From Candidatus Margulisiibacteriota bacterium (GTDB taxonomy: Bacteria > Margulisbacteria > WOR-1 > O2-12-FULL-45-9 > XYB2-FULL-48-7), in the NCBI GenBank assembly GCA_041661965.1, contig JBAZTH010000002.1, positions 310,001-374,000 of the forward strand: a stretch of 64,000 nt of DNA, in the 5' to 3' direction. Each line of letters starts with the position of its first letter. The stretch's first letter is position 1. The translations under genes and the position numbers were made by a program. This document shows, one piece after another, positions 52,338 to 60,907 of the stretch. The notes beneath the pieces were generated by a model, which ran no database searches, was not told where the DNA came from, and saw nothing but the letters and a program-made list of their open reading frames with translations.

Positions 52338-55300
52338 ATGTTGCGAGTTAAAGCCACAATTGCGGTTGTGTTGTCGGCAATGCTCTGGCTTGCCGCTGGC
52401 GTTGCTTGGGCGCAAGCGGAAAGCTACCCCCAGATTGACATTTCCGGTTATAAGAAGTACGAAACCAAGACGATTAGCGTTAGTCCGGACAAACAATACT
52501 TCAACGCCCTCTCCCAATTAGGCGGTTTCGCCCCAACTTACAGCGGCGGCCCCTGGCAGGAACGGCTCCAATTGCGGATCCTCGGCCAATTATCAAAGGA
52601 CCTTTCCGTCAGTTACGATCTCGAACAGCAGCCCGAATCGCCGGAGCGGTTTGACGTAAAAGTTAAATATTATAATACCGAGCTGGCGTTCGGCGACTTG
52701 ACCGCCAACTTTTCCGGCAATGAATTCGTTTCAGCTTCCAAAACCCTCAATGGCGTCATGCTCACCTCAAAAGACACCTGGTACGATGTTACGGTCGTCC
52801 CATCGGCCAAACTGAAGAGCCAAACCCAGGCCCTGATCTCCCAAAAAGGGAATAATACCCGCGGGCCATACAACCTTGGGCACGGAGGGATCGTCGAAGG
52901 GTCGGAAGTCTTGCTGCTCAACGACAACGTCCTCCTCCGGAACGTCGATTACACCATCGACTACTTTGAAGGCAAGATCACTTTTAACCGGCAGTTAAGT
53001 CAAACGGATGAATTTAAGTACAGCTACGAATACACCAATATCATCGACCTTTTCTTCCCGTCCCTTTCCCGCCGCGATTTCTTCGGTTTGCAATCCCGCT
53101 TTACGATCGATCCGGAAAAGATCGGCAAAACCGCGCCCAAACCGGAACCGGCGACAATTTCGGTCCGTGAGGTCTTTCCCTCGACCGGATCGCTGGAAGC
53201 GGAGATCCAGGAAAACGAAGCTTCCGGACAATACCGCCTCAAAGCTTCCCCGCTGATCAAATTCAGCGAAACGCTGACTTTCATGGGGACTAAGCTAAAA
53301 AAGAACGAAGACTACATTATTCGTTATGACTCCGGCGAGATCAAACTGTTAACCAGATTTCTCCCTTCAACCGAGGAGGTTTTATCGGTCGAATATCGAT
53401 ATTACCAAACATCCAGCGAAACCGAATCGATCCCCGGGATCGGCAGCCGCGGACCGTACCGGACCAAAAACGTAAACTTGGTCCCGGAAAGCGAACGAAT
53501 TGAAGTTGACGGCAAGCTCTTTGTCCGCGACCTTGATTACACCATCAACTACGAATCGGGACAGATTATTTTCGGCGTGATCATCGGTCCCACTTCAACG
53601 GTTAAGGCCGGCTACAAATTCAACGTCTTGACCCTGCCGCAAGAAGAAGTCTCAAAGTTTCCCAAGGAAATGAAGGTGGGCGTTACTTATTTGAAGGAAA
53701 GCGCGAAGAAAGGCGGCGGGGCGCCGACCACCAGCACGATCGATTATTTTTCCGGTCAGGACATCATCAGTAAAAACAATCTGGCTTATCTAAGCAATCG
53801 GCCAATCCAGCCAACGGATGAAGCGGCCTTCACCGTTCGGGTCCAGCGCGGGGGGATCAGTTATCTGCTGACCTGGGAAGTTGATTATATAATTCCGACA
53901 ACCGCGCTTGATCCGGCGACCGGCTATGTCATCACGACCCCGAACGTGCCGTTGGCCTACATTAACGATCGGACTGATTTGACGGACGGGCTTGGAACCG
54001 GGACGATCTATTTTCAAAACACAATCCTTCCCTCCGACGAGGTCACAGTTTCTTATACCTATAAAAAAAGTATCGTCAGCAAATATGCCGGCGTCGGAAA
54101 CGGGACCAAAGGCCCCTATTACCTGCGCAACGTGAAAAATATCGTCCCCGGATCGGAAACCATTCAAGTTTGGGAGCAGGGGTCGTCGGTCATTACCACT
54201 TACATTAGAAATTCCAGCTTCGAAGCGAACGCCGGCGACACCGGCTACTTTATTAACTATAACAAAGACAACACGTCCGTTACGTTCAACAAGGAACTTT
54301 CGACCACCGCCAATTTTCAGGTGCTTTACCAGTATATCGCCGAGACTTCCGGCAACAATGAAGACATTTCCATGTCGGCGATCGGGGTCGACGGCAGCTT
54401 CAAAATCGGCGACGTCTTCAACATCAATTCATCGTGGGCCAAGAGCGAGTCGGACCAGGTAATCATCGGCGACACCAGCCTGGAGAGCTTCCGCGGCAAC
54501 GGCACCAAAAACTACGTCCTCACCTCTCCCGGCGACATCATCGATGGGTCCGACAACGTTTACGTCAATAATTCCCTGCTCAACAAAGACGCCGATTATT
54601 TCATCAGCAACCCGGACAAGCGGACGATCAATTTATCCTTTTACTACATCACCCCGACTTCGGCCGACGCGATCGTCGTCGAATATAAATATCAGGATCC
54701 GGCCGGCTTCGCCGATACGACGAAGCTCAAATCGGACACCGCTTTCCGCCTGGGCGCGGGGGTCAATCTTTTCGACAATAAATTAAGCGTCAGCGGCACG
54801 ACCAAAAAAATCGGCTTTGAGTTCGCGCCGCTTGGCTCGGCCGTTTCCGGGGCCGGGTCCGAGTACGAGGAATACAATCTCGGCTTTACGCCCGGTTATC
54901 ACGCGTTAAGCACCAGCTATTCGTACAAATACAATCAAAACCCGGTCGGCTCCGCCCGCGACAAGTTCCTGCGCAGCTGGGATCACTCTTTTTCCACCAG
55001 CGTCAACCCCAACGGTTTGGCCGCCATCGGGTTCAGCTTCCGAAAATATACTTCCCTCGACGATCCTTCGGCCGGGGGCTTGCACGCCAGCGATAATGAA
55101 CAAGATTCTTATTCGGCCAGCATCACCCCCGCGACCTTCGCCAGGGGAGAATTATCGATCGCAACCAAAGGGGACGTCGGCTTTAGCCAATCCAAGTCCG
55201 ACGTTGTCGACCGGACAAATTATTCCGCCTCCACGTCTAAGTCCTTTCATTATAACGTCAGCGGCGGCCTGACCAAGAACCTCGCCTTCAGTGTTGATCA

Positions 55301-56396
55301 TCAGGAAAGCGAACCGATTACGATCAACTCCCTGGAAGCGCAAACCGCCAGGAACAATGTTCAGGATAATTCCTATTCAATGTCGCTTGACCTGACCGGA
55401 TTGAGCCTCGGCAAGCTGCAGCGCTGGACGACCCAAGCCTCTCGCCAGGAGCATTTTGAGCGCAAATACCTGCCGACTCCGGAGGCTCGTTCGGAAACCA
55501 TTAATGAAACCTACCACATGGACATTCAACCATTTAGCTTCCTCTCCAGCGCTCTGGATCACAATCGCCAGGAAAGGGTCTCGTACGTCCTGGGCCAGGA
55601 AAACCCCCGTTCCGAACGTTCATCGGTCGGCGCCAAGTACACGCCGTTCGGCTGGCTCTCGTTCGGCGGCAGCTACGCCCGGAGCGAAGCAATCCCGGAA
55701 ACCGGCTCTTCATTTAAAACCACCGGCCGAACTAAAGCTGGCGATGCCGCTTGGTCGGTTTTTTCCTTCCGGGCGATCTCGCTCTCTTCCCGCTATGCCC
55801 TGTCCGACAGCATCCAGCGCGCCCCGTCCGGCAACGTTCAGGTCGGGACTTTCACCAATTCTTTTTCTCAAGGCTACACTCTCTCTTTAAATCCGATCCC
55901 GGTCGTTCCGATCAGCCTCGGCTACGCGAGAGAGGACTATAAAAACCGGACCGACGCCGTAACTTCGCCGATCACGACCGAAACCAGGAACGACACGCTT
56001 TCCGCCTCCCTGACCTTCAACGCGATCCCGAAGCTTAGCCTTAGCTCCGATTACAGCCTAAAAAAGACTTACGACCTCATCGCGAACAATACCCTTGATA
56101 AAACAGTGGTCACCAGCAAGGCCAGTTACCAGATCTTCAGCTGGGGATCGCTGGTTTATGACCGCACGGATGAAATGAACGGCGGGGAAGTCCAAAGCGG
56201 GATCGTCCAGGTTATAAAGATTAAAAAGTTGACCCAATCGATCGGCCTGAACATCAATATTCCGGTCGATAATCCGGTCATGTCGAGCGTTTCACTTCTC
56301 GCTTCATTAAAAAATGTTGAATATCACAATCTTAATAATGCAAACGACGACTTTAACGCCAGCCTACTTTCTTTTGAAGGAACTCTGAACTTCTAG
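52338..56396 (+). CDS. Giant exported protein with SprA-like repeats and putative C-terminal barrel
   Basis: 1352 residues with a signal peptide (MLRVKATIAVVLSAML, cleavage near AWA-Q). From about 150 to 790 stand about six repeats whose best form is R-G-P-Y-x-L...I-V-x-G-S-E...V-D-Y-x-I-x-Y-x-x-G-x-I-x-F...V-x-Y-x-Y, as in SprA and related outer-membrane repeat proteins. The last 550 residues are alternating short strands rich in Ser, Tyr and Gly that end with aromatic-terminated NF, typical of an outer-membrane beta-barrel. No membrane helices other than the signal. It starts eight bases after fabF without a Shine-Dalgarno. A role in secretion or surface display is inferred only. Confidence 0.75.
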   Translation: MLRVKATIAVVLSAMLWLAAGVAWAQAESYPQIDISGYKKYETKTISVSPDKQYFNALSQLGGFAPTYSGGPWQERLQLRILGQLSKDLSVSYDLEQQPESPERFDVKVKYYNTELAFGDLTANFSGNEFVSASKTLNGVMLTSKDTWYDVTVVPSAKLKSQTQALISQKGNNTRGPYNLGHGGIVEGSEVLLLNDNVLLRNVDYTIDYFEGKITFNRQLSQTDEFKYSYEYTNIIDLFFPSLSRRDFFGLQSRFTIDPEKIGKTAPKPEPATISVREVFPSTGSLEAEIQENEASGQYRLKASPLIKFSETLTFMGTKLKKNEDYIIRYDSGEIKLLTRFLPSTEEVLSVEYRYYQTSSETESIPGIGSRGPYRTKNVNLVPESERIEVDGKLFVRDLDYTINYESGQIIFGVIIGPTSTVKAGYKFNVLTLPQEEVSKFPKEMKVGVTYLKESAKKGGGAPTTSTIDYFSGQDIISKNNLAYLSNRPIQPTDEAAFTVRVQRGGISYLLTWEVDYIIPTTALDPATGYVITTPNVPLAYINDRTDLTDGLGTGTIYFQNTILPSDEVTVSYTYKKSIVSKYAGVGNGTKGPYYLRNVKNIVPGSETIQVWEQGSSVITTYIRNSSFEANAGDTGYFINYNKDNTSVTFNKELSTTANFQVLYQYIAETSGNNEDISMSAIGVDGSFKIGDVFNINSSWAKSESDQVIIGDTSLESFRGNGTKNYVLTSPGDIIDGSDNVYVNNSLLNKDADYFISNPDKRTINLSFYYITPTSADAIVVEYKYQDPAGFADTTKLKSDTAFRLGAGVNLFDNKLSVSGTTKKIGFEFAPLGSAVSGAGSEYEEYNLGFTPGYHALSTSYSYKYNQNPVGSARDKFLRSWDHSFSTSVNPNGLAAIGFSFRKYTSLDDPSAGGLHASDNEQDSYSASITPATFARGELSIATKGDVGFSQSKSDVVDRTNYSASTSKSFHYNVSGGLTKNLAFSVDHQESEPITINSLEAQTARNNVQDNSYSMSLDLTGLSLGKLQRWTTQASRQEHFERKYLPTPEARSETINETYHMDIQPFSFLSSALDHNRQERVSYVLGQENPRSERSSVGAKYTPFGWLSFGGSYARSEAIPETGSSFKTTGRTKAGDAAWSVFSFRAISLSSRYALSDSIQRAPSGNVQVGTFTNSFSQGYTLSLNPIPVVPISLGYAREDYKNRTDAVTSPITTETRNDTLSASLTFNAIPKLSLSSDYSLKKTYDLIANNTLDKTVVTSKASYQIFSWGSLVYDRTDEMNGGEVQSGIVQVIKIKKLTQSIGLNINIPVDNPVMSSVSLLASLKNVEYHNLNNANDDFNASLLSFEGTLNF

Positions 56397-58603
56397 TTGA
56401 GGACGATCACTTTACCGCGGCCGACAACTTTGCGGTCGGAAATAATCTGGTACAAATAAACCCCGGCTTGGACGTTCGTCCGGAACATGTTCCGACCATC
56501 CCACGCCGGATTATTCGCGCCTGCTTTGGCGCCGTTTTCACCCGCCGTGAAGTTTCTCTGCCAGAGCATGTTCCCGCTAAGGTCAAAAAGGCTGATCGAT
56601 GAATCGGCATTCGCTTGCAATTGGTAATAAAAGGTGGTGCCGGTCCCGTTCTGGCGATCGAAGGGATTCGGCAACGCGTAAGTCAGGATTCCGGGCGATA
56701 AAGTTGCCCCGACTTTTTTAATGTTCACCGACACGCTGGCCGTGGAAACATTCCCCGCCTTATCGGCGGCGGTCAGACGGATCGTATAAAGTCCGTCCAA
56801 ACCGGAGGTTTCCCAGGTTGCCAGGGCCCCGCTGATTGAACTATAAAAAACGCCCAACTGCTGATAGGCGGAGGGAGAACTGCCGGCGCCGTATTCCAAT
56901 AAATAAGTATCCAGATTTTCATCCGTTGCTCGCCCGGTAATCGTTACTTTCCCTTCAATGGACCCTCCACTGGTTGGGTCGGTAATGACCGCGTCCGGGA
57001 CCAAATTATCAACAATAACGTTAATCGCCGCCTCTGACGTTCCCCCCGCTGACGAAGAAGCCCGAAGCCTAAGCCTTAACGCCCCATTAAGCGGGCTGGT
57101 ATCCCAGCTGGCCAAGAGCCCTTCTTCGACCGCTAATGGACTATGGACCACGACCGTTTCCAGCAAATCGCCGCGATAAGCTTCGATCGTGTAGCCGGAA
57201 AAATTCCAGCCGCTGGCGGTCCCGTTTATTGAAACCGTTCCTTTAATGTAACTTCCGTTGGCCGGCAAAGTGATTTCCGTGATCAATCCGGTGACCGCCT
57301 GGCTGACATTCAGCCGTCCCGTACCCAGCAAGCCGCGATAAGTTTCTTCCTGCAAACTATCGATCGGGTCGGTGGTTTTTTTCAGCCTTTCCATTATTTG
57401 AACGTTGGTCAAAGTTGATTCAGCCGCCTTAAGCAAAGAAACCGCCCCAGCCACAAAAGGGGCGGCCAGAGATGTCCCGTTCCACCCGTTGCTGTAAGAA
57501 CCATCTTTATTGGTGCTGAAAATCCCGGACCCCGGCGCGCTGATGTCGACCCAGGTCCCATAGTTTGAAGCCTGGGTTCGAAACGTTTGCTCATCCAGCC
57601 CGCTCCAGACCGAGCGCTTATCGGTTGAATCAGTCGCGGCAACCGCGATAACGGTCGGGTAATATGCCGGATAAGTATTCCAATCAACGCTCCCGTTCCC
57701 CGCGGCGGCGACAATAACGATCCCCTCGTTGTAGGCTTCCTGGCAGCGGTCGCGCAAGTTGGCCGGGTTTTCTTCGACATACATGTCCGAGCCTTCGTTG
57801 TACTGGCCAAGGCTTAAGTTAATCGCGGTAATATTAACGCCCGATGACTTCAGAGCGGCCAGGTAGGCCAGTCCCGAGCTGATCGTTGCCGGGTCGCCGA
57901 CGCCGTCACGGTTCAAGACCTTGATCGGCAGGAGAGTCACTCCCCAGTCAACCCCGGCAATCCCTTTGGCATTATTGGAGATCGCGCCGATCACGCCGGC
58001 AACCGCCGTGCCGTGGCCGTTATCGTCCATGGGGTCGTTGTCCCCGTTATAAAGATCGCGGGCGTGAGCCAAATCGACTTTGCCGGCAATATCTTCATGG
58101 TTGTAGTTCAATCCGGTATCCAGGATCGCGACTATATTCGAAGCGGAACCGGTCGTCCGCTCCCAAGCTTCGGGAGCCTTGATCTTGACCAGCCCCCATT
58201 CTTGGCCAAAGTAGGTATCGTTAGGCGTTATCTGAAAAGCGCGCACTACCCCGTTCTTTTGGGCGGATAGAACGTTTGGATCGTTCTGGAAATCAGCCAG
58301 GACCGCCGAGTCGCTTTCCTCGGTCGGGTAATATAAAACGTAATCGTTCTCCAGATATTTCCAGTCGGGACGAATCTTTAGCGCCTCGCTGTAGATCTGC
58401 TTGTAACGGGAAATCCGGTGCTTGGCGTTCAAGCTTTTTATCGACGCGGCGCCGACAAGGGCGGAAGAGATCGCGCCGGCCGCGACGGTCGGGGAAAAAA
58501 TACCTGGCTTGAATTTAACGACTATTTGTCCGGGGGTGTTTTCGGCAATTACGTTCGCGGCCAAAAAAAACAACAAAATTATGGCTATAGCTGTCCTGCG
58601 CAT
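56393..58603 (-). CDS. Secreted subtilisin-like protease (S8) with FlgD/T9SS-type C-terminal domain
   Basis: 736 residues. Signal peptide (MRRTAIAIILLFFLAANVIA), an inhibitor-like pro-region (about 25-120), catalytic domain about 125-430 with Asp in AILDTGLNYNHED, His in NGHGTAVAGVIG and Ser in GWNGTSLAAPFVAGA. Two Ig-like domains follow (about 450-630), then a C-terminal segment with YALPNPF and GNMLWQRNF...GVYLYQI, the FlgD-Ig/gliding-motif sorting type. Start at 58603: TATACT (58611-58616) ends seven bases before it; the longer frame opening at 58624 would lie upstream of that box. Its stop is shared with the preceding giant gene (CTAG). Confidence 0.9.
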   Translation of the reverse strand: MRRTAIAIILLFFLAANVIAENTPGQIVVKFKPGIFSPTVAAGAISSALVGAASIKSLNAKHRISRYKQIYSEALKIRPDWKYLENDYVLYYPTEESDSAVLADFQNDPNVLSAQKNGVVRAFQITPNDTYFGQEWGLVKIKAPEAWERTTGSASNIVAILDTGLNYNHEDIAGKVDLAHARDLYNGDNDPMDDNGHGTAVAGVIGAISNNAKGIAGVDWGVTLLPIKVLNRDGVGDPATISSGLAYLAALKSSGVNITAINLSLGQYNEGSDMYVEENPANLRDRCQEAYNEGIVIVAAAGNGSVDWNTYPAYYPTVIAVAATDSTDKRSVWSGLDEQTFRTQASNYGTWVDISAPGSGIFSTNKDGSYSNGWNGTSLAAPFVAGAVSLLKAAESTLTNVQIMERLKKTTDPIDSLQEETYRGLLGTGRLNVSQAVTGLITEITLPANGSYIKGTVSINGTASGWNFSGYTIEAYRGDLLETVVVHSPLAVEEGLLASWDTSPLNGALRLRLRASSSAGGTSEAAINVIVDNLVPDAVITDPTSGGSIEGKVTITGRATDENLDTYLLEYGAGSSPSAYQQLGVFYSSISGALATWETSGLDGLYTIRLTAADKAGNVSTASVSVNIKKVGATLSPGILTYALPNPFDRQNGTGTTFYYQLQANADSSISLFDLSGNMLWQRNFTAGENGAKAGANNPAWDGRNMFRTNVQAGVYLYQIISDRKVVGRGKVIVLN

Positions 58604-58607
58604 CGCC

Positions 58608-58639
58608 TTGAGTATAGCATACATCTGCAGTATAATAAA
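58608..58639. promoter_or_regulatory. Divergent leaderless promoters of the protease and aminotransferase genes
   Basis: Plus: TTGAGT (58608-58613), 17-base spacer, TATAAT (58631-58636), eight bases to the ATG at 58645. Minus: TATACT (58611-58616), 17-base spacer, weak -35 TTTATT (58634-58639), seven bases to the ATG at 58603. Each -10 overlaps the other -35. Confidence 0.7.
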
Positions 58640-58644
58640 ACACC

Positions 58645-59841
58645 ATGAATCTCGAGAAACGAAGCAAAAAAGTCCTCCCGCCGGTCTTGGGGAAATATTA
58701 CGAAGGCTTTTCCGTTGTTAAAGGAAAAGGCTCCTATCTGTTCGACGAAAAAGGGAAAAAATATCTTGATTTCGCGACCGGCATCGCCTGCGCGATCACC
58801 GGCCATTGTCATCCCAAAGTTGTCGCCGCCGCTAAAAAACAGCTCGACCGGTTAATCCACACTTGTATCGGCGTCGCCCTCTATGAGCCTTACATTAAAT
58901 TAGGAGAAGAATTGGCTAAGATCGTTCCAATAAAGCAAGCCCAGTCCTTCTTTTGCCAAAGCGGGACCGAAGCGGTTGAAGCGGCAATCAAGCTGGCCAA
59001 ATACGCCTCAAAAAAACCGGGGATCATCGCTTTTCAGGGAGGCTTCCACGGCCGGACGCTGGGAGCCCTTTCGCTCACCACCTCCAAGATGAAATATCGC
59101 GAAGGCTATGAGCCGCTTCTGCCCGAGGTCTATATTTCACCGTTTGACCTTTCCGTTGTTGAAGGCTTGTTAAAAGAAAACGATTGGAAGATCGGCGCCG
59201 TTATAATTGAACCGATCCTTGGCGAAGGGGGCTACATCGCTCCGCCGTCCGGGTTTCTCCAGGGAGTCCGCGCTCTCTGCGACAAATATCAGGCGCTGCT
59301 GATCATCGACGAAGTCCAGACCGGGATGGGGCATACCGGCAAATGGTTTGCTTGCGAATATTCCGAGGTGACCCCAGACATTTTGGTCGTAGCTAAAGGA
59401 TTGGCCTCCGGCTTCCCTCTGGGGGCTTGCATCGCGAGCGCGGAACTGATGGCCAAGTGGGCGCCGGGAGCGCACGGCGGGACCTTCGGCGGCAACCCGG
59501 TCTGCTGCGCCGCGGCCATCGCGACCATCGAAACGATCAAAAAAGAAAAACTTCTCGCCAATGCCGCCAAGCTTGGCACTTATCTAAAGAAAGAACTCCT
59601 CTCGCTTAAAGAGTACCCCATTATTAAAGAAGTGCGCGGCCAGGGGCTGCTGATCGGCGTTGATCTGGGAAACAACGTCGCGGTTAAAAAGGTTATGGCA
59701 AATTGTTTAAAGAACGGCCTCTTGCTCATTTCCACCGGCAAGGACGGGACGGTCATCCGCTTTATCCCGGCGCTGAACGTTACCAAAAAAGAGATCGACG
59801 CCGCCCTCCGGATCTTTAAGGAGGCTCTGCGAAATGTTTAA
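58645..59841 (+). CDS. Class III pyridoxal-phosphate aminotransferase (acetylornithine/GABA type)
   Basis: 398 residues: GCHP-type start (GHCHPKVVAA near 52), FCQSGTEAVEAAIKLA near 107, GGFHGRTLGALSLT near 135, IIDEVQTGMGHTGKWF near 220, the lysine in VAKGLASGFPLGA near 252 and HGGTFGGNPVCCAAA near 278. Substrate could be acetylornithine, 4-aminobutyrate or an analogue; no arg or gab gene is nearby. The end overlaps the rRNA methyltransferase gene by eight bases. Confidence 0.9.
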   Translation: MNLEKRSKKVLPPVLGKYYEGFSVVKGKGSYLFDEKGKKYLDFATGIACAITGHCHPKVVAAAKKQLDRLIHTCIGVALYEPYIKLGEELAKIVPIKQAQSFFCQSGTEAVEAAIKLAKYASKKPGIIAFQGGFHGRTLGALSLTTSKMKYREGYEPLLPEVYISPFDLSVVEGLLKENDWKIGAVIIEPILGEGGYIAPPSGFLQGVRALCDKYQALLIIDEVQTGMGHTGKWFACEYSEVTPDILVVAKGLASGFPLGACIASAELMAKWAPGAHGGTFGGNPVCCAAAIATIETIKKEKLLANAAKLGTYLKKELLSLKEYPIIKEVRGQGLLIGVDLGNNVAVKKVMANCLKNGLLLISTGKDGTVIRFIPALNVTKKEIDAALRIFKEALRNV

Positions 59842-60349
59842 TTATCGGAGCTTAGACGAAGTCATTCAACTGGCGGAAGAGCGGAAAGAGCCGCCGTTCC
59901 TTCTGGTCTTAGACGGCATTGAAGATCCGCATAATTTTGGCGCGATCCTCCGCACCGCCGAAGCGGCCGGCGTTCACGCCGTGATCATTCGCAAGGCTAG
60001 ACAGGTCCCGGTCACTTCGACCGTCATCAAAACCTCGACGGGAGCGGCCGAAGTCGTCCCCGTGATCCGGGTCCCCAACATTGCCGAAGCGGTCCGCGAA
60101 CTTCAAGACGAGCTAATTCCGGTCTTTGCGGTTGAAATAGACGGGAAGGCATTATATAATACTCGTGACTATAAGGGACCGGCGGCCTTTGTCATCGGTA
60201 GCGAGGGAAACGGGGTTTCCCGATTGGTCAAAGAACGCTGCACCGAGATTGTCCGCCTGCCAATGCGAGGAAGAATTAATTCCCTCAACGCATCGGTCGC
60301 CACAGGGATCGTCCTGTACGAAGTTCTGAGGCAACGGGGAGGTGAATAG
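59834..60349 (+). CDS. SpoU-family RNA 2'-O-methyltransferase without N-terminal domain
   Basis: 171 residues covering only the trefoil-knot methyltransferase domain: LVLDGIEDPHNFGAILRTAE near 23, FVIGSEGNGVSRLV near 116, LPMRGRINSLNASVATGIVLYE near 140. The L30e-like substrate-binding domain of RlmB/TrmH (about 80 residues) is missing, so it resembles TrmL in length although the motifs are of RlmB type. Target not predictable. Confidence 0.85.
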   Translation: MFNYRSLDEVIQLAEERKEPPFLLVLDGIEDPHNFGAILRTAEAAGVHAVIIRKARQVPVTSTVIKTSTGAAEVVPVIRVPNIAEAVRELQDELIPVFAVEIDGKALYNTRDYKGPAAFVIGSEGNGVSRLVKERCTEIVRLPMRGRINSLNASVATGIVLYEVLRQRGGE

Positions 60350-60352
60350 AAA

Positions 60353-60484
60353 ATGGCAGAGAAAGTTATGAAGTGCGGGGTTAAGAAAGAGAAGGGTTAT
60401 CTCTATTTCATCGACAAGAATGGAGATATCTCTCGCGCCAAGATGGCCCGCGGCAGAAAGAAAAGCAGCAAAAAACGGAAATAG
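60353..60484 (+). CDS. Conserved-type 43-residue protein
   Basis: Starts MAEKVMKCGVKKEKGYLYF, continues with IDKNGDISRAKMARG and ends with a run of Lys/Ser/Arg. A compact strand-turn-strand with a basic tail suggests RNA binding; similar small unannotated proteins occur in many bacterial genomes, but the role is unknown. GGGGAGGTGA lies before the ATG and it closes the aminotransferase-SpoU unit ahead of a terminator. Confidence 0.75.
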   Translation: MAEKVMKCGVKKEKGYLYFIDKNGDISRAKMARGRKKSSKKRK

Positions 60485-60504
60485 GTTCTTTTCCTTTTTA
60501 TATA

Positions 60505-60547
60505 AAAGAGAGCCAGCCCGCGAACTGTTTCAGCGGGCTGCTCTCTT
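60505..60547. terminator. Strong hairpin terminator
   Basis: Stem AAGAGAGC-C-AGCCCGC / GCGGGCTGCTCTCTT with an 11-base loop and one bulged C. On the plus strand it is followed by a short TTAAAATTT; on the minus strand by TTTTATAT, so it may work in both directions. Confidence 0.8.
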
Positions 60548-60602
60548 AAAATTTGTTAACGCCTAAATTTAGTATTTTGAGATTCCCGAGTCGGATAACA
60601 GC

Positions 60603-60640
60603 TTCAAGAAACCTGCGAATAAACTTCGCGGTTTCTTGAA
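60603..60640. repeat. Long inverted repeat upstream of tRNA-Tyr
   Basis: TTCAAGAAACCTGCGAA / TTCGCGGTTTCTTGAA around a five-base AT-rich loop: 16 pairs with one bulge. No T-run follows, so it may be a processing or termination signal, or a trace of a small mobile repeat. Confidence 0.7.
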
Positions 60641-60672
60641 AGACAAAGATTTGAGTGATTTTGAGGCATTTT

Positions 60673-60710
60673 ATTATTTGACATTTGTCATTGGTCATTT
60701 GATAATTACG
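60673..60710 (+). repeat. Heptamer-like imperfect direct repeats
   Basis: Within the AT-rich leader before the tRNA, TTATTTGACATTTG, TCATTGG and TCATTTGATAATTA give four imperfect copies of a GTCATTT-type heptamer, and the ends (TTATTTG...) resemble inverted copies. Too short to be a CRISPR. Confidence 0.4.
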
Positions 60711-60723
60711 AGCGACAGCAAGT

Positions 60724-60806
60724 GGAGAGGTAGCGAAGTGGTCAAACGCATCTGACTGTAAATCAGACGGCTAACGCCTTCGAAGGTTCAAATCCTTCCC
60801 TCTCCA
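60724..60806 (+). tRNA. tRNA-Tyr (GUA)
   Basis: Class II tRNA of 83 nt. Acceptor GGAGAGG/CCTCTCC with discriminator A, anticodon stem TCTGA/TCAGA around the loop CTGTAAA with anticodon GTA (60758-60760), a long variable arm and T-loop GGTTCAAATCC. CCA is not encoded. A T-rich run follows directly. Confidence 0.95.
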
Positions 60807-60907
60807 TTTTTTTATTGCATTGATTTCCAAGTGCTTGACGCTTCCTTGTTGAAAGCCCGAATATTAATCTCTCCAACATATAAAATTGATTTTTTAGAAC
60901 AGCAAAA

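Noticed and set aside
60673..60710. Possible mini-CRISPR or VNTR
   Set aside because: Units are only about seven bases and imperfect, with no spacers or cas genes.
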